Below, piece by piece: positions 28,893-37,131 of a stretch of DNA of 64,000 nt; the stretch's first letter is position 1, and each line of letters starts with the position of its first letter. Position numbers and translations under genes: made by a program. Below the pieces are notes generated by a model. The model was not told the DNA's origin and searched no databases. It saw only the letters and a program-made list of their open reading frames with translations. The stretch is from Geothrix sp. 21YS21S-2 (GTDB lineage Bacteria; Acidobacteriota; Holophagae; Holophagales; Holophagaceae): assembly GCF_030846775.1 (NCBI RefSeq), contig NZ_CP132910.1, positions 62,001 to 126,000 on the forward strand, given 5' to 3'.

Positions 28893-30383
28893 AAATACTA
28901 TTAGTACAGATATTGATAATTCGCCATAGATGCTTATTTTTCAAGAAGAGGCGACCATGGCGAGAACCGAGGCAAAACTCCCGGTGGGGAGCCGTATCGC
29001 GGACTACATCAGTCTTGGTGTGGTAGCCAAGACCTTCCCCCGGGCCAAGGTGGAGGAGGTTCTCAACAGGACCGGGAAGGCCAGCGCCCGGCAGCGGGAC
29101 CTTCCAGCCCATGTGGCCATGTATTACGTGATCGCCCTTGGCCTATACATGGAGGTCTCCTATCGGGAAGTACTGCGCTGCCTCCTTGAAGGGATTCAAT
29201 GGCTGCAGGGGAAGCATCCCGAGCCCAGGGTCGTCGCTCCTTCCAGCATCACGCAAGCCCGCACCCGGCTGGGCTGGGAGGCGGTCCGGCTTCTCCATGA
29301 CGAGGTGGTCAAGCCCATCGCCACCGAGGAAACCCAAGGTGCCTGGTTTCGCGAATGGCGCCTGGTGAGCCTTGATGGCAGCACGATGGATGTACCTGAT
29401 GAGGCGGAGAACCGGGAGGCTTTTGGGGTCCAGACCGGACCCAAGGGCGACAGTGCTTTTCCGGCAATCCGGTTTCTATCCCTAGTCGAGACTGGCACCC
29501 GGGTTTTGTTCGGCAGCCGGATGGCTCCCTATCTGACCGGCGAATTGACCTTGGCCGAAGAAGTTCTCCCTCTGCTCCAGCCCGGCATGCTCTGTATGGC
29601 GGACAGGGGGTTCTACGGCTTCCGGACCTGGAACACCGCCAGGGCTACCGGCTCCGAGCTGGTTTGGCGCGTCAAGAAGAGCCTGGTGCTCCCCCGGGAA
29701 AAGGAACTGGAGGACGGGAGTTGCCTTAGTCGCGTCTATGAGTCCCAGAATGACCAGAAGCAGAAGCGCGATGGGGTGGTGGTCCGGGTGGTGGACTACA
29801 CCCTGACAGGTGTTCCGAACCCGGAACCGGTCTACCGCCTGATCACGACCATCCTGGATCCCACGCGAGCCCCGGCTGCGGAACTTGCAGCTCTTTACCC
29901 CGAACGATGGGAGATCGAAACTGCCTTTGATGGGCTCAAGACCCATCTCCGAGCCGGGAAGCTCACCCTTCGTAGCAAGACCCCCGACCTAGTCCGACAG
30001 GAATTCTACGGGCTGATGATGGCCTATTTCGCCGTTCGCGGCCTAATGCACGAAGCGGCCCAGGTGGGGGAGGTCGACCCGGATCGCCTATCGTTCGTCC
30101 ATGCCGTAAGAGTGATCAAGCGGAAAATGACGCAGATCGCGTCTCTCCCCCCCTCGGGCCGTCCCCGCCTTCCACGAAAGGGTGTTGCACGAACTCCTTG
30201 AGGAACGCGTCATGCCCTGCCGACACCGACAGAATCCCCGGGGCGTATGACGCAGAACGAGGCCCTGGCCAACCGTAAAGCGTTCAGAGCGGGGCCCAAC
30301 CCGTCGAATGGGGCCTTGCGTCACCATCAGGACTGAACCCTGGGTGAACGGAAATGCACGAAATAACTAAGCTAACAGTATTG
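28893..30383 (+). mobile_element. IS4-family insertion sequence, 1491 bp, complete ends
   Basis: The element is bounded by a 10-bp direct repeat and has imperfect terminal inverted repeats (28893-28914 and 30362-30383, 16 of 22 positions match; the cores read AATACTATTAG and AATACTGTTAG). Length, duplication size and the AATAC/TTAG terminal motif fit the IS4 family. It carries one transposase gene that has a frameshift near its 3' end. The uninterrupted target would have read a CATCCCCG-rich stretch. Confidence 0.88.
28957..30201 (+). CDS. IS4 family transposase, C-terminus frameshifted
   Basis: A DDE transposase of about 414 residues in this frame. N-terminal IS4 domain (PRAKVEEVLNRTG, ARQRDLPAHVAMYYVIALGLY), then the catalytic acids in VSLDGSTMDVPD, MADRGFYGF and the glutamate of YPERWEIETAFDGLKTHL. 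The start at 28957 has AAGAGG before it. At 30147-30153 a run of seven C shifts the frame; with six C the reading would continue FHERVLHELLEERV to a stop at 30248-30250, as expected for this family. The copy is therefore probably inactive or impaired, unless slippage restores the frame. Confidence 0.88.
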   Translation: MARTEAKLPVGSRIADYISLGVVAKTFPRAKVEEVLNRTGKASARQRDLPAHVAMYYVIALGLYMEVSYREVLRCLLEGIQWLQGKHPEPRVVAPSSITQARTRLGWEAVRLLHDEVVKPIATEETQGAWFREWRLVSLDGSTMDVPDEAENREAFGVQTGPKGDSAFPAIRFLSLVETGTRVLFGSRMAPYLTGELTLAEEVLPLLQPGMLCMADRGFYGFRTWNTARATGSELVWRVKKSLVLPREKELEDGSCLSRVYESQNDQKQKRDGVVVRVVDYTLTGVPNPEPVYRLITTILDPTRAPAAELAALYPERWEIETAFDGLKTHLRAGKLTLRSKTPDLVRQEFYGLMMAYFAVRGLMHEAAQVGEVDPDRLSFVHAVRVIKRKMTQIASLPPSGRPRLPRKGVARTP

Positions 30384-30393
30384 CCGCCCATCC
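30384..30393 (+). repeat. right 10-bp target-site duplication of the IS4 element
   Basis: CCGCCCATCC, identical to 28883-28892. Confidence 0.85.
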
Positions 30394-30655
30394 CCGTTCA
30401 TCCCCGGCCCGTTTTTTTGCCGGTGTGAGTCGGCGCGTTCGCGCTCGGTTTCGAACCCCGGCCCCGGCTGCATTAAGCGACTGAATTTGCCGGGGATCCT
30501 GCCTTCCTTCCCTGCGGTGGAGCAACCTGGGCCTTGATCAGGCAGGCCTACCAGGCGATTGCCCCCTTGTTCTGGGGAAAACGAATGGAGCTCCATGAAG
30601 TCGCTGAAATCATCAGGGCGTGGATCAACCAGGCCCTTTGATCCTGATCCTCTTC

Positions 30656-31190
30656 ATGGGCCGGGGAGCTTATCCGGTGCAGTGCCTTGCTGCCTGGCCC
30701 GTGGTCCAGTCCTTCCCCTTCTTCTTCCGGAGCGGCGGGGTGGCCTTCCAGGAAGTGGGCGTGGCCCTGAAGGCGCCGGACGGGGGGCCCTCCCCCCAGG
30801 TTCGCCGCGCGGCCCGGCTCCTGGCCGGCGCCGTCACCCTCCTGCTGGCGCTCATCGTCTTCACGCCACTGGTGAAGACCTGGTACCGCCAGATCCTGGG
30901 CCTGGACGCCTCCCTTCTCCCCTTCGTCCTGGTCCCCTCCCGCCTGCTCCTGGCCTACCCCGTCCTGGAATACGCCCCCAGCTGGCAGCGCACCCGCTGG
31001 ATCCTGGCGGGCCGCACCCGCATCATCACCGAGGCCACGGCCCTGGAGATCGGCTGCCTGGCCGTGGCCATGGGCGTCCTGGTCCTGGGCATGGGCTGGC
31101 GCGGCACCCTCGCCGCCGCGGCCGCCCTGACGATGGTGCGCCTCGCGGCCTGCTGCTTTGGAGGAGGAGGGCGCTGGGTTGAAACAGGGC
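30656..31190 (+). pseudogene. fragment of a multi-pass membrane protein
   Basis: The plus-strand frame codes about 175 residues with roughly four hydrophobic helices (LLAGAVTLLLALIVFTPLV, LLPFVLVPSRLLLAYPVL, ALEIGCLAVAMGVLVLGMGW, LAAAAALTMVRLAACCF) and charged turns between them. It has no proper start, and after LAACCF the frame turns into low-quality sequence. It looks like the C-terminal half of a transporter or flippase, possibly MATE/Wzx-like, eroded at both ends. Family assignment is weak. Confidence 0.5.
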
Positions 31191-31278
31191 AAGTGTCCAT
31201 GCCGTCCCCGATAAAGCACCCAGGGCAGCGTGAGCAGGGAACTCCAAAAAATGTAAACCAGGGTGGTCTTGGGAGGCT

Positions 31279-31308
31279 TTGCCGAATTTTGCCATGCAGG
31301 TTTATAAT
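31279..31308 (+). promoter_or_regulatory. sigma70-type promoter for the kelch lipoprotein
   Basis: TTGCCG, an 18-base spacer, then a consensus TATAAT at 31303-31308. The gene starts 60 bases further on, after a GGAGG ribosome site. Confidence 0.6.
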
Positions 31309-31367
31309 TCATAATCCCAACGGACCCTGTTCGCCTCCCGGCCCGCTGATTGTTCTGGAGGTTGGCA

Positions 31368-33167
31368 ATGAAGTCCACAAAACCCGCCGAGCTTCTGTCG
31401 GGCATCACTGGATTGTTGATTCTCTGGGCAACTGGATGCGGAGGAAGGACGCCGGCCCCGCCCCCGCCCATCATCCAGTCCTTCGCGGCCGCCAAGGCCG
31501 TCATCACGGCCGGGGCTTCGACCACATTGACCGCCCAGTTCTCGGGCGGAACCGGCCTGGTTGGCAACGGGATCGGAACCGTCCAAAGCGGAATGGAGTA
31601 TTCCTCGGGTCCCCTTTCCAGCACGACCACCTTCATCCTGACGGTAACCAGTCAATCCGGCCAAGCCGTTTCCCGGGAGGCCAGGGTGGAAGTGGTCCCC
31701 GCTCCCGTGATCACTACGTTCAAGGTCAGCCAGCCAATCCTGTCCAACGGCAATGCCGCGATCTTGACCTATGCATTCAGCGGCGGGACTGGGAGCATCG
31801 ACCAGGGTGTCGGCGAAGTGATCGATGGAGGTTCCTCTTCCATTTCTCCCGGCTCGGACACCGTCTACACCCTGAAGGTCACCAACCGTGCCGGGGACTC
31901 CGCCATCCTGACCGTGGCTGTCCAGGTCGTCGCCCCGCCCCGCATCACCGGGTTCCTGGCGACACCCGCCAAGGTTCTGGCGGGAGGGATGGTCACATTG
32001 CAAGCCACGTATGAAGGGGGCGAAGGCGCAGTGGATAAGGGCGTCGGACCCATTCCGAGCGGATTGCCCGGGCTTACGGTTGGGCCCGTCCATGCCACCA
32101 CCCTCTTCACGCTCAGCGTGGTCAACCCCGCCGGGGACAGGGTTCAGGCCACGGCCACCGCAGGGGTCTCCCCCTTTGTGCCAACCGGGGCCATGGCGAT
32201 CGACAGCCTTTTTGGCGTGCTCCTTCCCACCGGGAACGTATGGGTGGCGGGAAGGTCTTCCACCCAGACACAGACCTACGACCCTGCCACCGGCACCTTT
32301 CGCCAAGGTCCGGACCTGCCGGTTCCATGCGTGGCCGCCACTTGCCTGAAGGATGGCAGAGTGCTGGTGTTGGCTGAATCGACGTATTCAACGGACATGT
32401 TCCACTGGCCTCTTTCCGAGCGTGCCTATCTTTTCGACCCTGCCACCCAGGCCCTGACCCGCACCGGCGATTTGAACGACCCACGGAATGGCGCCCCCAT
32501 GACCACCTTGTTGAAGGATGGGAGGGTCCTCATCACGGGCGGAATCTCAAGCCAGATAACCGGGTACACGCCTTGGACCGCTGAGCTCTACGATCCGGAG
32601 ACAGGGACATTCAAATTGAGCAATATCGTTTACCGTGGCTATAGGGGTTTCTCTGCGACCCTTTTATCGGACGGCCGCTGCCTTCTCGCCGGGGGGGGCG
32701 CATGGGACGCAGAGAGAGCCTATCTTTATGATCCCGTCGCCGACACCCTGGTGAGTACGGGAAGCATGGCCGTGGGCCGGGCATACCATACTGCGACTCT
32801 TCTGCCCAACGGCAAGGTCCTGTTCGCCGGGGGTGCCATGGGAACGATAGCTCCTGAGGATTATTCCCTGTTTGAACTCTATGATCCGGAGACGGGAACC
32901 TTCAGCAGGGCCGGCTACCTGCCGGATCCGATCGGGGCAGGTTCCGGGGCGAACCTCCTTCCGGAGGGGACCGTGCTGATTACGGGCGGCCTCGGCACCC
33001 CTAACGGCTATCGATATGCCCCGGCTCTCTCAATCGTGGAGGCACTCGGTCCCTTGAATGCCGCCCGCACGTACCACCTCTCCATCCTCCTCAAGGATGG
33101 TCGGGTCCTGCTGGCAGGCGGATCTGGGGGCTTGCTCACGGCGGAACTTTTCCTTCCACAAATGTGA
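31368..33167 (+). CDS. kelch-repeat lipoprotein with Ig-like repeats
   Basis: A 599-residue lipoprotein (lipobox WATGC). Residues 35-280 hold three repeats of about 85 residues with the recurring pattern FSGGTG...VG...PSTTxFTLxVxxxxG, like bacterial Ig folds. Residues 285-599 are a beta-propeller of kelch/galactose-oxidase type with recurring LLxDGRVLxxGG and ELYDPETGTF units. Both suggest a surface protein for binding or adhesion rather than catalysis. GGAGG precedes the ATG at 31368. It lies in the accessory stretch next to tRNA-Ala and is visibly less GC-rich than the core genes. Confidence 0.85.
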   Translation: MKSTKPAELLSGITGLLILWATGCGGRTPAPPPPIIQSFAAAKAVITAGASTTLTAQFSGGTGLVGNGIGTVQSGMEYSSGPLSSTTTFILTVTSQSGQAVSREARVEVVPAPVITTFKVSQPILSNGNAAILTYAFSGGTGSIDQGVGEVIDGGSSSISPGSDTVYTLKVTNRAGDSAILTVAVQVVAPPRITGFLATPAKVLAGGMVTLQATYEGGEGAVDKGVGPIPSGLPGLTVGPVHATTLFTLSVVNPAGDRVQATATAGVSPFVPTGAMAIDSLFGVLLPTGNVWVAGRSSTQTQTYDPATGTFRQGPDLPVPCVAATCLKDGRVLVLAESTYSTDMFHWPLSERAYLFDPATQALTRTGDLNDPRNGAPMTTLLKDGRVLITGGISSQITGYTPWTAELYDPETGTFKLSNIVYRGYRGFSATLLSDGRCLLAGGGAWDAERAYLYDPVADTLVSTGSMAVGRAYHTATLLPNGKVLFAGGAMGTIAPEDYSLFELYDPETGTFSRAGYLPDPIGAGSGANLLPEGTVLITGGLGTPNGYRYAPALSIVEALGPLNAARTYHLSILLKDGRVLLAGGSGGLLTAELFLPQM

Positions 33168-33177
33168 GGAGCAGGGA

Positions 33178-33375
33178 ATATCCAAGGTCGGTTCTGGACC
33201 TGGATCTGGCCTGCCAAGGCCTTGTAGAGCGCCACCTGGTTGACCATCGCGGAGTAGCGGGAGGCCATGAGCTGGTACGCGGCCGCGCGGATGCGGGGCG
33301 GCGAAGGAGGACCTGGGAGGGCTGGCCGGCGGGGACGTCCTTGATCTCCCCCACGGCTTCCAGGCTGGAAGGCAT
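33178..33375 (-). pseudogene. remnant of an outer-membrane efflux protein (NodT/TolC type)
   Basis: On the minus strand one frame reads DVPAGQPSQVLLRRP and, from about 33295, another frame continues RIRAAAYQLMASRYSAMVNQ then VALYKALAG. The first matches the LPAGLPSDLLRRRPDIRAA block and the second the C-terminal VALYKALGG block of NodT-type channels, which in an intact gene lie over 200 residues apart. The gene has therefore lost most of its length, with a frame change at the junction. It may once have served an RND pump. Confidence 0.55.
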
Positions 33376-33388
33376 GGCGTGGCAAGAA

Positions 33389-33419
33389 AAACCCTCTAAG
33401 CTATTAACTTAGAGGGTTT
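33389..33419. terminator. rho-independent terminator of tRNA-Ala
   Basis: AAACCCTCTAAG, a seven-base loop, then CTTAGAGGGTTT: a perfect 12-bp stem. Read on the minus strand it is followed by TTTTTCTT, giving a good T-tract for the tRNA transcript; on the plus strand it has only a short T run. Confidence 0.88.
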
Positions 33420-33424
33420 AGGTT

Positions 33425-33500
33425 TGGTGGAGCTGAACAGGATCGAACTGTCGACCTCCTCATTGCGAACGAGGCGCTCTCCCAGCTGAGCTACAGCCCC
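33425..33500 (-). tRNA. tRNA-Ala (anticodon CGC)
   Basis: A 76-base tRNA on the minus strand with encoded CCA. Acceptor GGGGCTG pairs with CAGCTCC including the G3:U70 wobble that marks tRNA-Ala. The D-arm (GCTCAGCTGGGAGAGC) and T-loop (GTTCGATCC) are standard, and the anticodon loop TTCGCAA gives CGC, reading the GCG codon. A promoter and terminator flank it closely. Confidence 0.97.
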
Positions 33501-33510
33501 AGGAGGTTCC

Positions 33511-33538
33511 ATTCTACCGGGGGCGGCCGGTTCGTCAA
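33511..33538 (-). promoter_or_regulatory. promoter of tRNA-Ala
   Basis: On the minus strand TTGACG (33533-33538), a 16-base spacer, and TAGAAT (33511-33516). Transcription would start just before the tRNA at about 33504. Confidence 0.7.
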
Positions 33539-33620
33539 TGGGGGCGCAGGCGGGGGCTTCGGCCTTGGCATGGGAAAGGTTGGGCTTGCCCTTGCCCGTC
33601 CGGGAATGGACACTTGGGTC

Positions 33621-34106
33621 ATGAGAAAATCACCTGTCAAGTTCCTGATCTTTCTGCTGGTTGCCGGCGGATTTTTCCAGGCGCCGGCGGAAGGGCCTCC
33701 GACGTACCGGGAGATTCGGCTGACGCCGTGGTACCTGGAAATGCCGGCGCCTCGCGCCAAGCGGGTCGCGGGGGTGAAGGGGCTCCGGCAGCCGCGGCTG
33801 GCGGGATCCGCCCAGGTGGAAGTGTGGGGCGACACGCTGCAGGAGCGCCTGCGGCTGTTCCGGCTGGATCTGGCGCCTTCGCTGACCCAGGCCTTCGTGA
33901 TGGGCTCCAACAGCACCACCAACTCCCAGCAGCTGGGAGAGTTCATGGGGATGACGGCCGCGGACGTGCGGCCGCCCTCCGTGCCGTCCGTCTACTACAA
34001 CGGATTCCGGAAGGTGGACGATCCGGAGCTCGCCCGGGACGGGATCCACATCGGGGTCACGGGCAGGTCCACGCTCACGATCAGCGCGGCGCCCAAGCGC
34101 CGCTGA
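33621..34106 (+). CDS. hypothetical secreted protein
   Basis: A protein of about 161 residues with a signal peptide (MRKSPVKFLIFLLVAGGFF, cut near APA). The mature part has YREIRLTPWYLEMPAPRAKRV, a basic middle, then VFMGSNSTTNSQQLGEF-like sequence. I do not recognise a family. The ATG at 33621 starts the signal peptide; upstream in-frame ATGs at 33570 and 33606 have no ribosome site. It converges on korB with a three-base gap. Confidence 0.6.
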   Translation: MRKSPVKFLIFLLVAGGFFQAPAEGPPTYREIRLTPWYLEMPAPRAKRVAGVKGLRQPRLAGSAQVEVWGDTLQERLRLFRLDLAPSLTQAFVMGSNSTTNSQQLGEFMGMTAADVRPPSVPSVYYNGFRKVDDPELARDGIHIGVTGRSTLTISAAPKRR

Positions 34107-34109
34107 AGG

Positions 34110-35141
34110 CTACATCAGCTCCCGCATGCACTCGGCCAGCACCTCGGGGCCGGGCTTGACCCGGGCCTGGGGGATCGTGGCCAGGACGTCGTCCACGGTG
34201 TGGGTGAAGTCGTGGAGGATGGGCTTGCCGGTCTTGATGTGCAGGATGCCGGTGAGGAACTCGCCCCGGTCGTGGGCCTCGTGCACGGCCTTCATGGCCG
34301 CGAAGCGGTCGGTGGGGTCGAAGTCCTTGTCGATGGCCCGGAAGGTCAGGCGGGACCCGTCGGGAAGGCCCACCTCCATGGCCTCGCCGGCCTCGATCTC
34401 CACTTCCTCGGCGTCGTAGTAGGGCACGAAGCCCAGCTCCTGCAGGGGCATCTCCCGGTCCTTGGCGTTCTTGTAGGACTTGGTGGAGCTGTCGTGGTTG
34501 TTGAAGGTCACGCAGGGGCTGATGACGTCGATGAGGGCGGTGCCCTCGTAGGCGAGCGCGGCCTTGAGGATGGTGCCCAGCTGCTTGGGGTTCCCGCTGA
34601 AGCTGCGCGCGACGAAGCCGCAGCCCAGCTCCATGGCCAGGGTGCAGGGATCGATGGGCGTGATCTCGTTCACGTCGCCGTGCTTGAGGGTGGAGCCGAC
34701 GTCGGCGGTGGCGCTGAACTGGCCCTTGGTGAGGCCGTAGACGCCGTTGTCCTCCAGGATGTACACGACCGGCACGTTGCGCCGGATCATGTGCACCAGC
34801 TGGCCCATGCCGATGGACATGGAATCGCCGTCGCCGCTGGCGAGGATGTTGATGAGGCTCCGGTTGGCCAGCGCGGCGCCGGTGCACACGGCCGCGGCGC
34901 GGCCGTGGACGGAGTTGAAGCCCCAGGCCTGGCTCATGAAGTAGGTGGGGGTCTTGCTGGAGCAGCCGATGCCGCTGAGCTTGGCGACGCGGTGGGGCTC
35001 GAGGTTCATCTCCCAGGCGGCCTGGATGATCTGGGCGGTGATGGCGTCGTGGCCGCAGCCGGGACACAGGGTGGACTTGGCGCCCACGTAGTCCTGCCGG
35101 GTGAGGCCGATCTTGTTGGTGGGGATGGTGGCGGTGGTCAT
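34110..35141 (-). CDS. korB: 2-oxoacid:ferredoxin oxidoreductase, beta subunit
   Basis: A 343-residue thiamine-pyrophosphate subunit. CPGCGHDAI near the start and GIGCSS bind the 4Fe-4S cluster; GDGDSMSIG and VVYILEDNGVYGLTKGQ form the TPP and metal site. With KorA it interconverts 2-oxoglutarate (or a related 2-oxoacid) and acyl-CoA plus CO2 using ferredoxin. It follows korA by 10 bases. The exact oxoacid cannot be told from sequence, and no separate ferredoxin-like delta subunit is present. Confidence 0.93.
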   Translation of the reverse strand: MTTATIPTNKIGLTRQDYVGAKSTLCPGCGHDAITAQIIQAAWEMNLEPHRVAKLSGIGCSSKTPTYFMSQAWGFNSVHGRAAAVCTGAALANRSLINILASGDGDSMSIGMGQLVHMIRRNVPVVYILEDNGVYGLTKGQFSATADVGSTLKHGDVNEITPIDPCTLAMELGCGFVARSFSGNPKQLGTILKAALAYEGTALIDVISPCVTFNNHDSSTKSYKNAKDREMPLQELGFVPYYDAEEVEIEAGEAMEVGLPDGSRLTFRAIDKDFDPTDRFAAMKAVHEAHDRGEFLTGILHIKTGKPILHDFTHTVDDVLATIPQARVKPGPEVLAECMRELM

Positions 35142-35151
35142 GGTCGGGCCC

Positions 35152-36972
35152 TCAGTTCTCGGAGGCGTTGATCTGGTCGACGATGGTCTGGGCGGTGATG
35201 GCGGTCGAGTCGTAGTGCAGGACCTTCTTCATCCGCGTGGAGTGCTGGGGGAAGAACTCCCGCAGCAGGTTCGTCATCTGGCCGTCCCGGTTCTGCTCGA
35301 CGACGTAGACCACGTCGTGGGAGGCGATGAAGGCCTCCACGGCGTCGGTGAAGGGCAGGGCCCTCACCCGCAGGTAGTCGGTGTCCTTGCCGTGGAGTTC
35401 CGTCAGCAGGTCCCGGGCCTCGGCCACGGCGGGATCGCTGGACCCGTAGGCCAGGATGCCGCGCTGCACGCCGGGACCGGTGAGCAGGGGCTCCGGCACG
35501 GAGGCGCGGGCGTTCATGAATTTCTTCTTGAGGCGGTCCACCGTCGCCAGGAACTCCTCGGGCTTCTCGGAGTAGAGGGCGTAGGGGTTGTGGCCGGTGC
35601 CGCGGGCGAAGTAGGCCCCCTTGCCGCCGGGGGTGCCGGGGAGGGTGCGCTGGCAGATGCCGTCGCCGTCCACATCCTTGTAGCGGCCCCAGTCCTGGAT
35701 GACCTTGAGCTGATCCTCGTCCAGGACCTTGCCCCGGTCGAAGTCGCCCTCGGGGTAGGCGAAGGGCTGCGAGGCCCAGTTCTGCATGCCCAGGTCCAGG
35801 TCCGAGACCACGAAGACCGGCGTCTGGTAGCGCTCGGCCAGGTCGAAGGCCTGGTACGTGAACTGGAAGCACTCCTCCATGGTGCCGGGGTAGAGGCAGA
35901 TGTGGAGGGTGTCGCCGTGGCTGCACTTGGCGCAGAGCTCCACGTCGCCCTGGCTGGTGCGGGTGGGCAGGCCCGTGGAGGGGCCCATGCGCGTGACGTC
36001 CAGGAAGACGCCGGGGCATTCCGCGAAGTAGCCCAGGCCGATGAACTCGCTCATGAGGGAGATGCCCGGACCCGAGGTGGCCGTCATGGCCCGCGCCCCG
36101 GCCCAGCCCGCGCCCACCACCACGCCGGCGGAGGCGATCTCGTCCTCCATCTGGACGATGGCGACGTTCAGCTTGCCGGTGGCGGGATCCTTGCGGTAGA
36201 CCTTGGCGTAGTCGATGAGGTTCTCGATGGCCGAGGAGCTGGGGGTGATGGGATACCAGGCCACAACCGTGACGCCGGCGAACATGGCGCCCAGGGCGCA
36301 GGCGGTGTTGCCGTCGATGATGATCTGGCCCTTGGTCTTGTCGTCGCGAACGATCTTCAGGCGGGTCTGGCGGGGCGCCTCGGCGGCGGCCCAGTCATAG
36401 CCGGCCTGAACGGCTCCCTGGTTCAGGTCGATGGCCTTCTGCTTGCCGTCCAGCTGCTTGGCGATGGCGGCCTTCACCTCGTCCATGTCCAGCCCCAGCA
36501 GCTGCGCGGCCACGCCCACGTAGATCATGTTCTTCACCAGCTTGTGGAGCTTGGGCTCGGGACAGGCGGCGGCGACCAGCTTCTGGAAGGGGACGGCGCA
36601 GAAGCTGAGGTCGGACCTCAGGGCGTCCAGCTTGAGCGGATCGTCGTAGATGAGCAGCGTGCCCGGCCGCACCTTGGCCACGTCCTCCTTGGCCGTCTCG
36701 GGGTTCATGCAGATCATCAGGTCGATGCCGGCCTTGCGGGCCTTGTAGCCCTTGTGGTTGGCCCGGATCTGGAACCAGGTGGGCAGGCCGGCGATGTTCG
36801 AGGGGAACAGGTTCTTGCCGGAAACCGGGACGCCCATCTGGAAGATCGTGCGCATGAGCACGATGTTCGCGGTCTGGGAGCCGGAACCATTGACGGTGGC
36901 CACCTCGATCGAAAAATCGTTGACCAGGGTTCCCCCGTCGACGGCTTCCAGAGTGGCGGATTGCGTGAGCAT
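35152..36972 (-). CDS. korA: 2-oxoacid:ferredoxin oxidoreductase, fused gamma-alpha subunit
   Basis: A 606-residue protein. Residues 10-195 are the gamma domain (NGSGSQTANIVLMRTIFQMG) that contacts CoA, fused to the alpha pyrimidine-binding domain from about residue 215 (GNTACALGAMFAGVTVVAWYPITPSS, then TSGPGISLMSEF). GGGGAGG precedes the ATG. It leads the korAB operon and is divergent from lexA across a 195-bp gap with two inverted repeats. In the reductive direction the complex could fix CO2; in the oxidative one it serves the TCA cycle. Confidence 0.93.
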   Translation of the reverse strand: MLTQSATLEAVDGGTLVNDFSIEVATVNGSGSQTANIVLMRTIFQMGVPVSGKNLFPSNIAGLPTWFQIRANHKGYKARKAGIDLMICMNPETAKEDVAKVRPGTLLIYDDPLKLDALRSDLSFCAVPFQKLVAAACPEPKLHKLVKNMIYVGVAAQLLGLDMDEVKAAIAKQLDGKQKAIDLNQGAVQAGYDWAAAEAPRQTRLKIVRDDKTKGQIIIDGNTACALGAMFAGVTVVAWYPITPSSSAIENLIDYAKVYRKDPATGKLNVAIVQMEDEIASAGVVVGAGWAGARAMTATSGPGISLMSEFIGLGYFAECPGVFLDVTRMGPSTGLPTRTSQGDVELCAKCSHGDTLHICLYPGTMEECFQFTYQAFDLAERYQTPVFVVSDLDLGMQNWASQPFAYPEGDFDRGKVLDEDQLKVIQDWGRYKDVDGDGICQRTLPGTPGGKGAYFARGTGHNPYALYSEKPEEFLATVDRLKKKFMNARASVPEPLLTGPGVQRGILAYGSSDPAVAEARDLLTELHGKDTDYLRVRALPFTDAVEAFIASHDVVYVVEQNRDGQMTNLLREFFPQHSTRMKKVLHYDSTAITAQTIVDQINASEN

Positions 36973-36998
36973 GGTTCGACCTCCCCAAGGGATTCGGT

Positions 36999-37017
36999 AT
37001 TGTGACGCTCGAACAAT
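36999..37017. promoter_or_regulatory. ATTGT-n9-ACAAT inverted repeat near korA
   Basis: Five-base arms separated by nine bases, 26 bases upstream of the korA start. The TTGTGA beginning recalls a Rex-type redox site but the other half deviates, so this is only a candidate. Confidence 0.25.
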
Positions 37018-37030
37018 GGCGCGCGCCTGG

Positions 37031-37060
37031 GTATTTACAGGGTGGCGCCTCGGTAAATAC
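37031..37060. promoter_or_regulatory. inverted repeat GTATTTAC-n14-GTAAATAC in the korA-lexA gap
   Basis: Eight-base arms match perfectly with centres 22 bases apart, about two helical turns. It stands out as an AT-rich pair in a GC-rich gap and could bind a dimer controlling korAB, lexA or both. Confidence 0.5.
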
Positions 37061-37131
37061 TACCAGATTGGTCGGATTAGATTGAGGGGGGCATGGAAAT
37101 TTTTTTGAACATCGAGGCGAAAAAAAAGGGA

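Noticed and set aside
30548-31636. 362-residue minus-strand frame across the decayed region
   Set aside because: Low-complexity, no domain, and overlaps the promoter and start of the kelch lipoprotein.
33425-33500. tRNA-Ala as attachment site of an integrated element
   Set aside because: No second copy of the tRNA 3' end and no integrase gene were found in the window.
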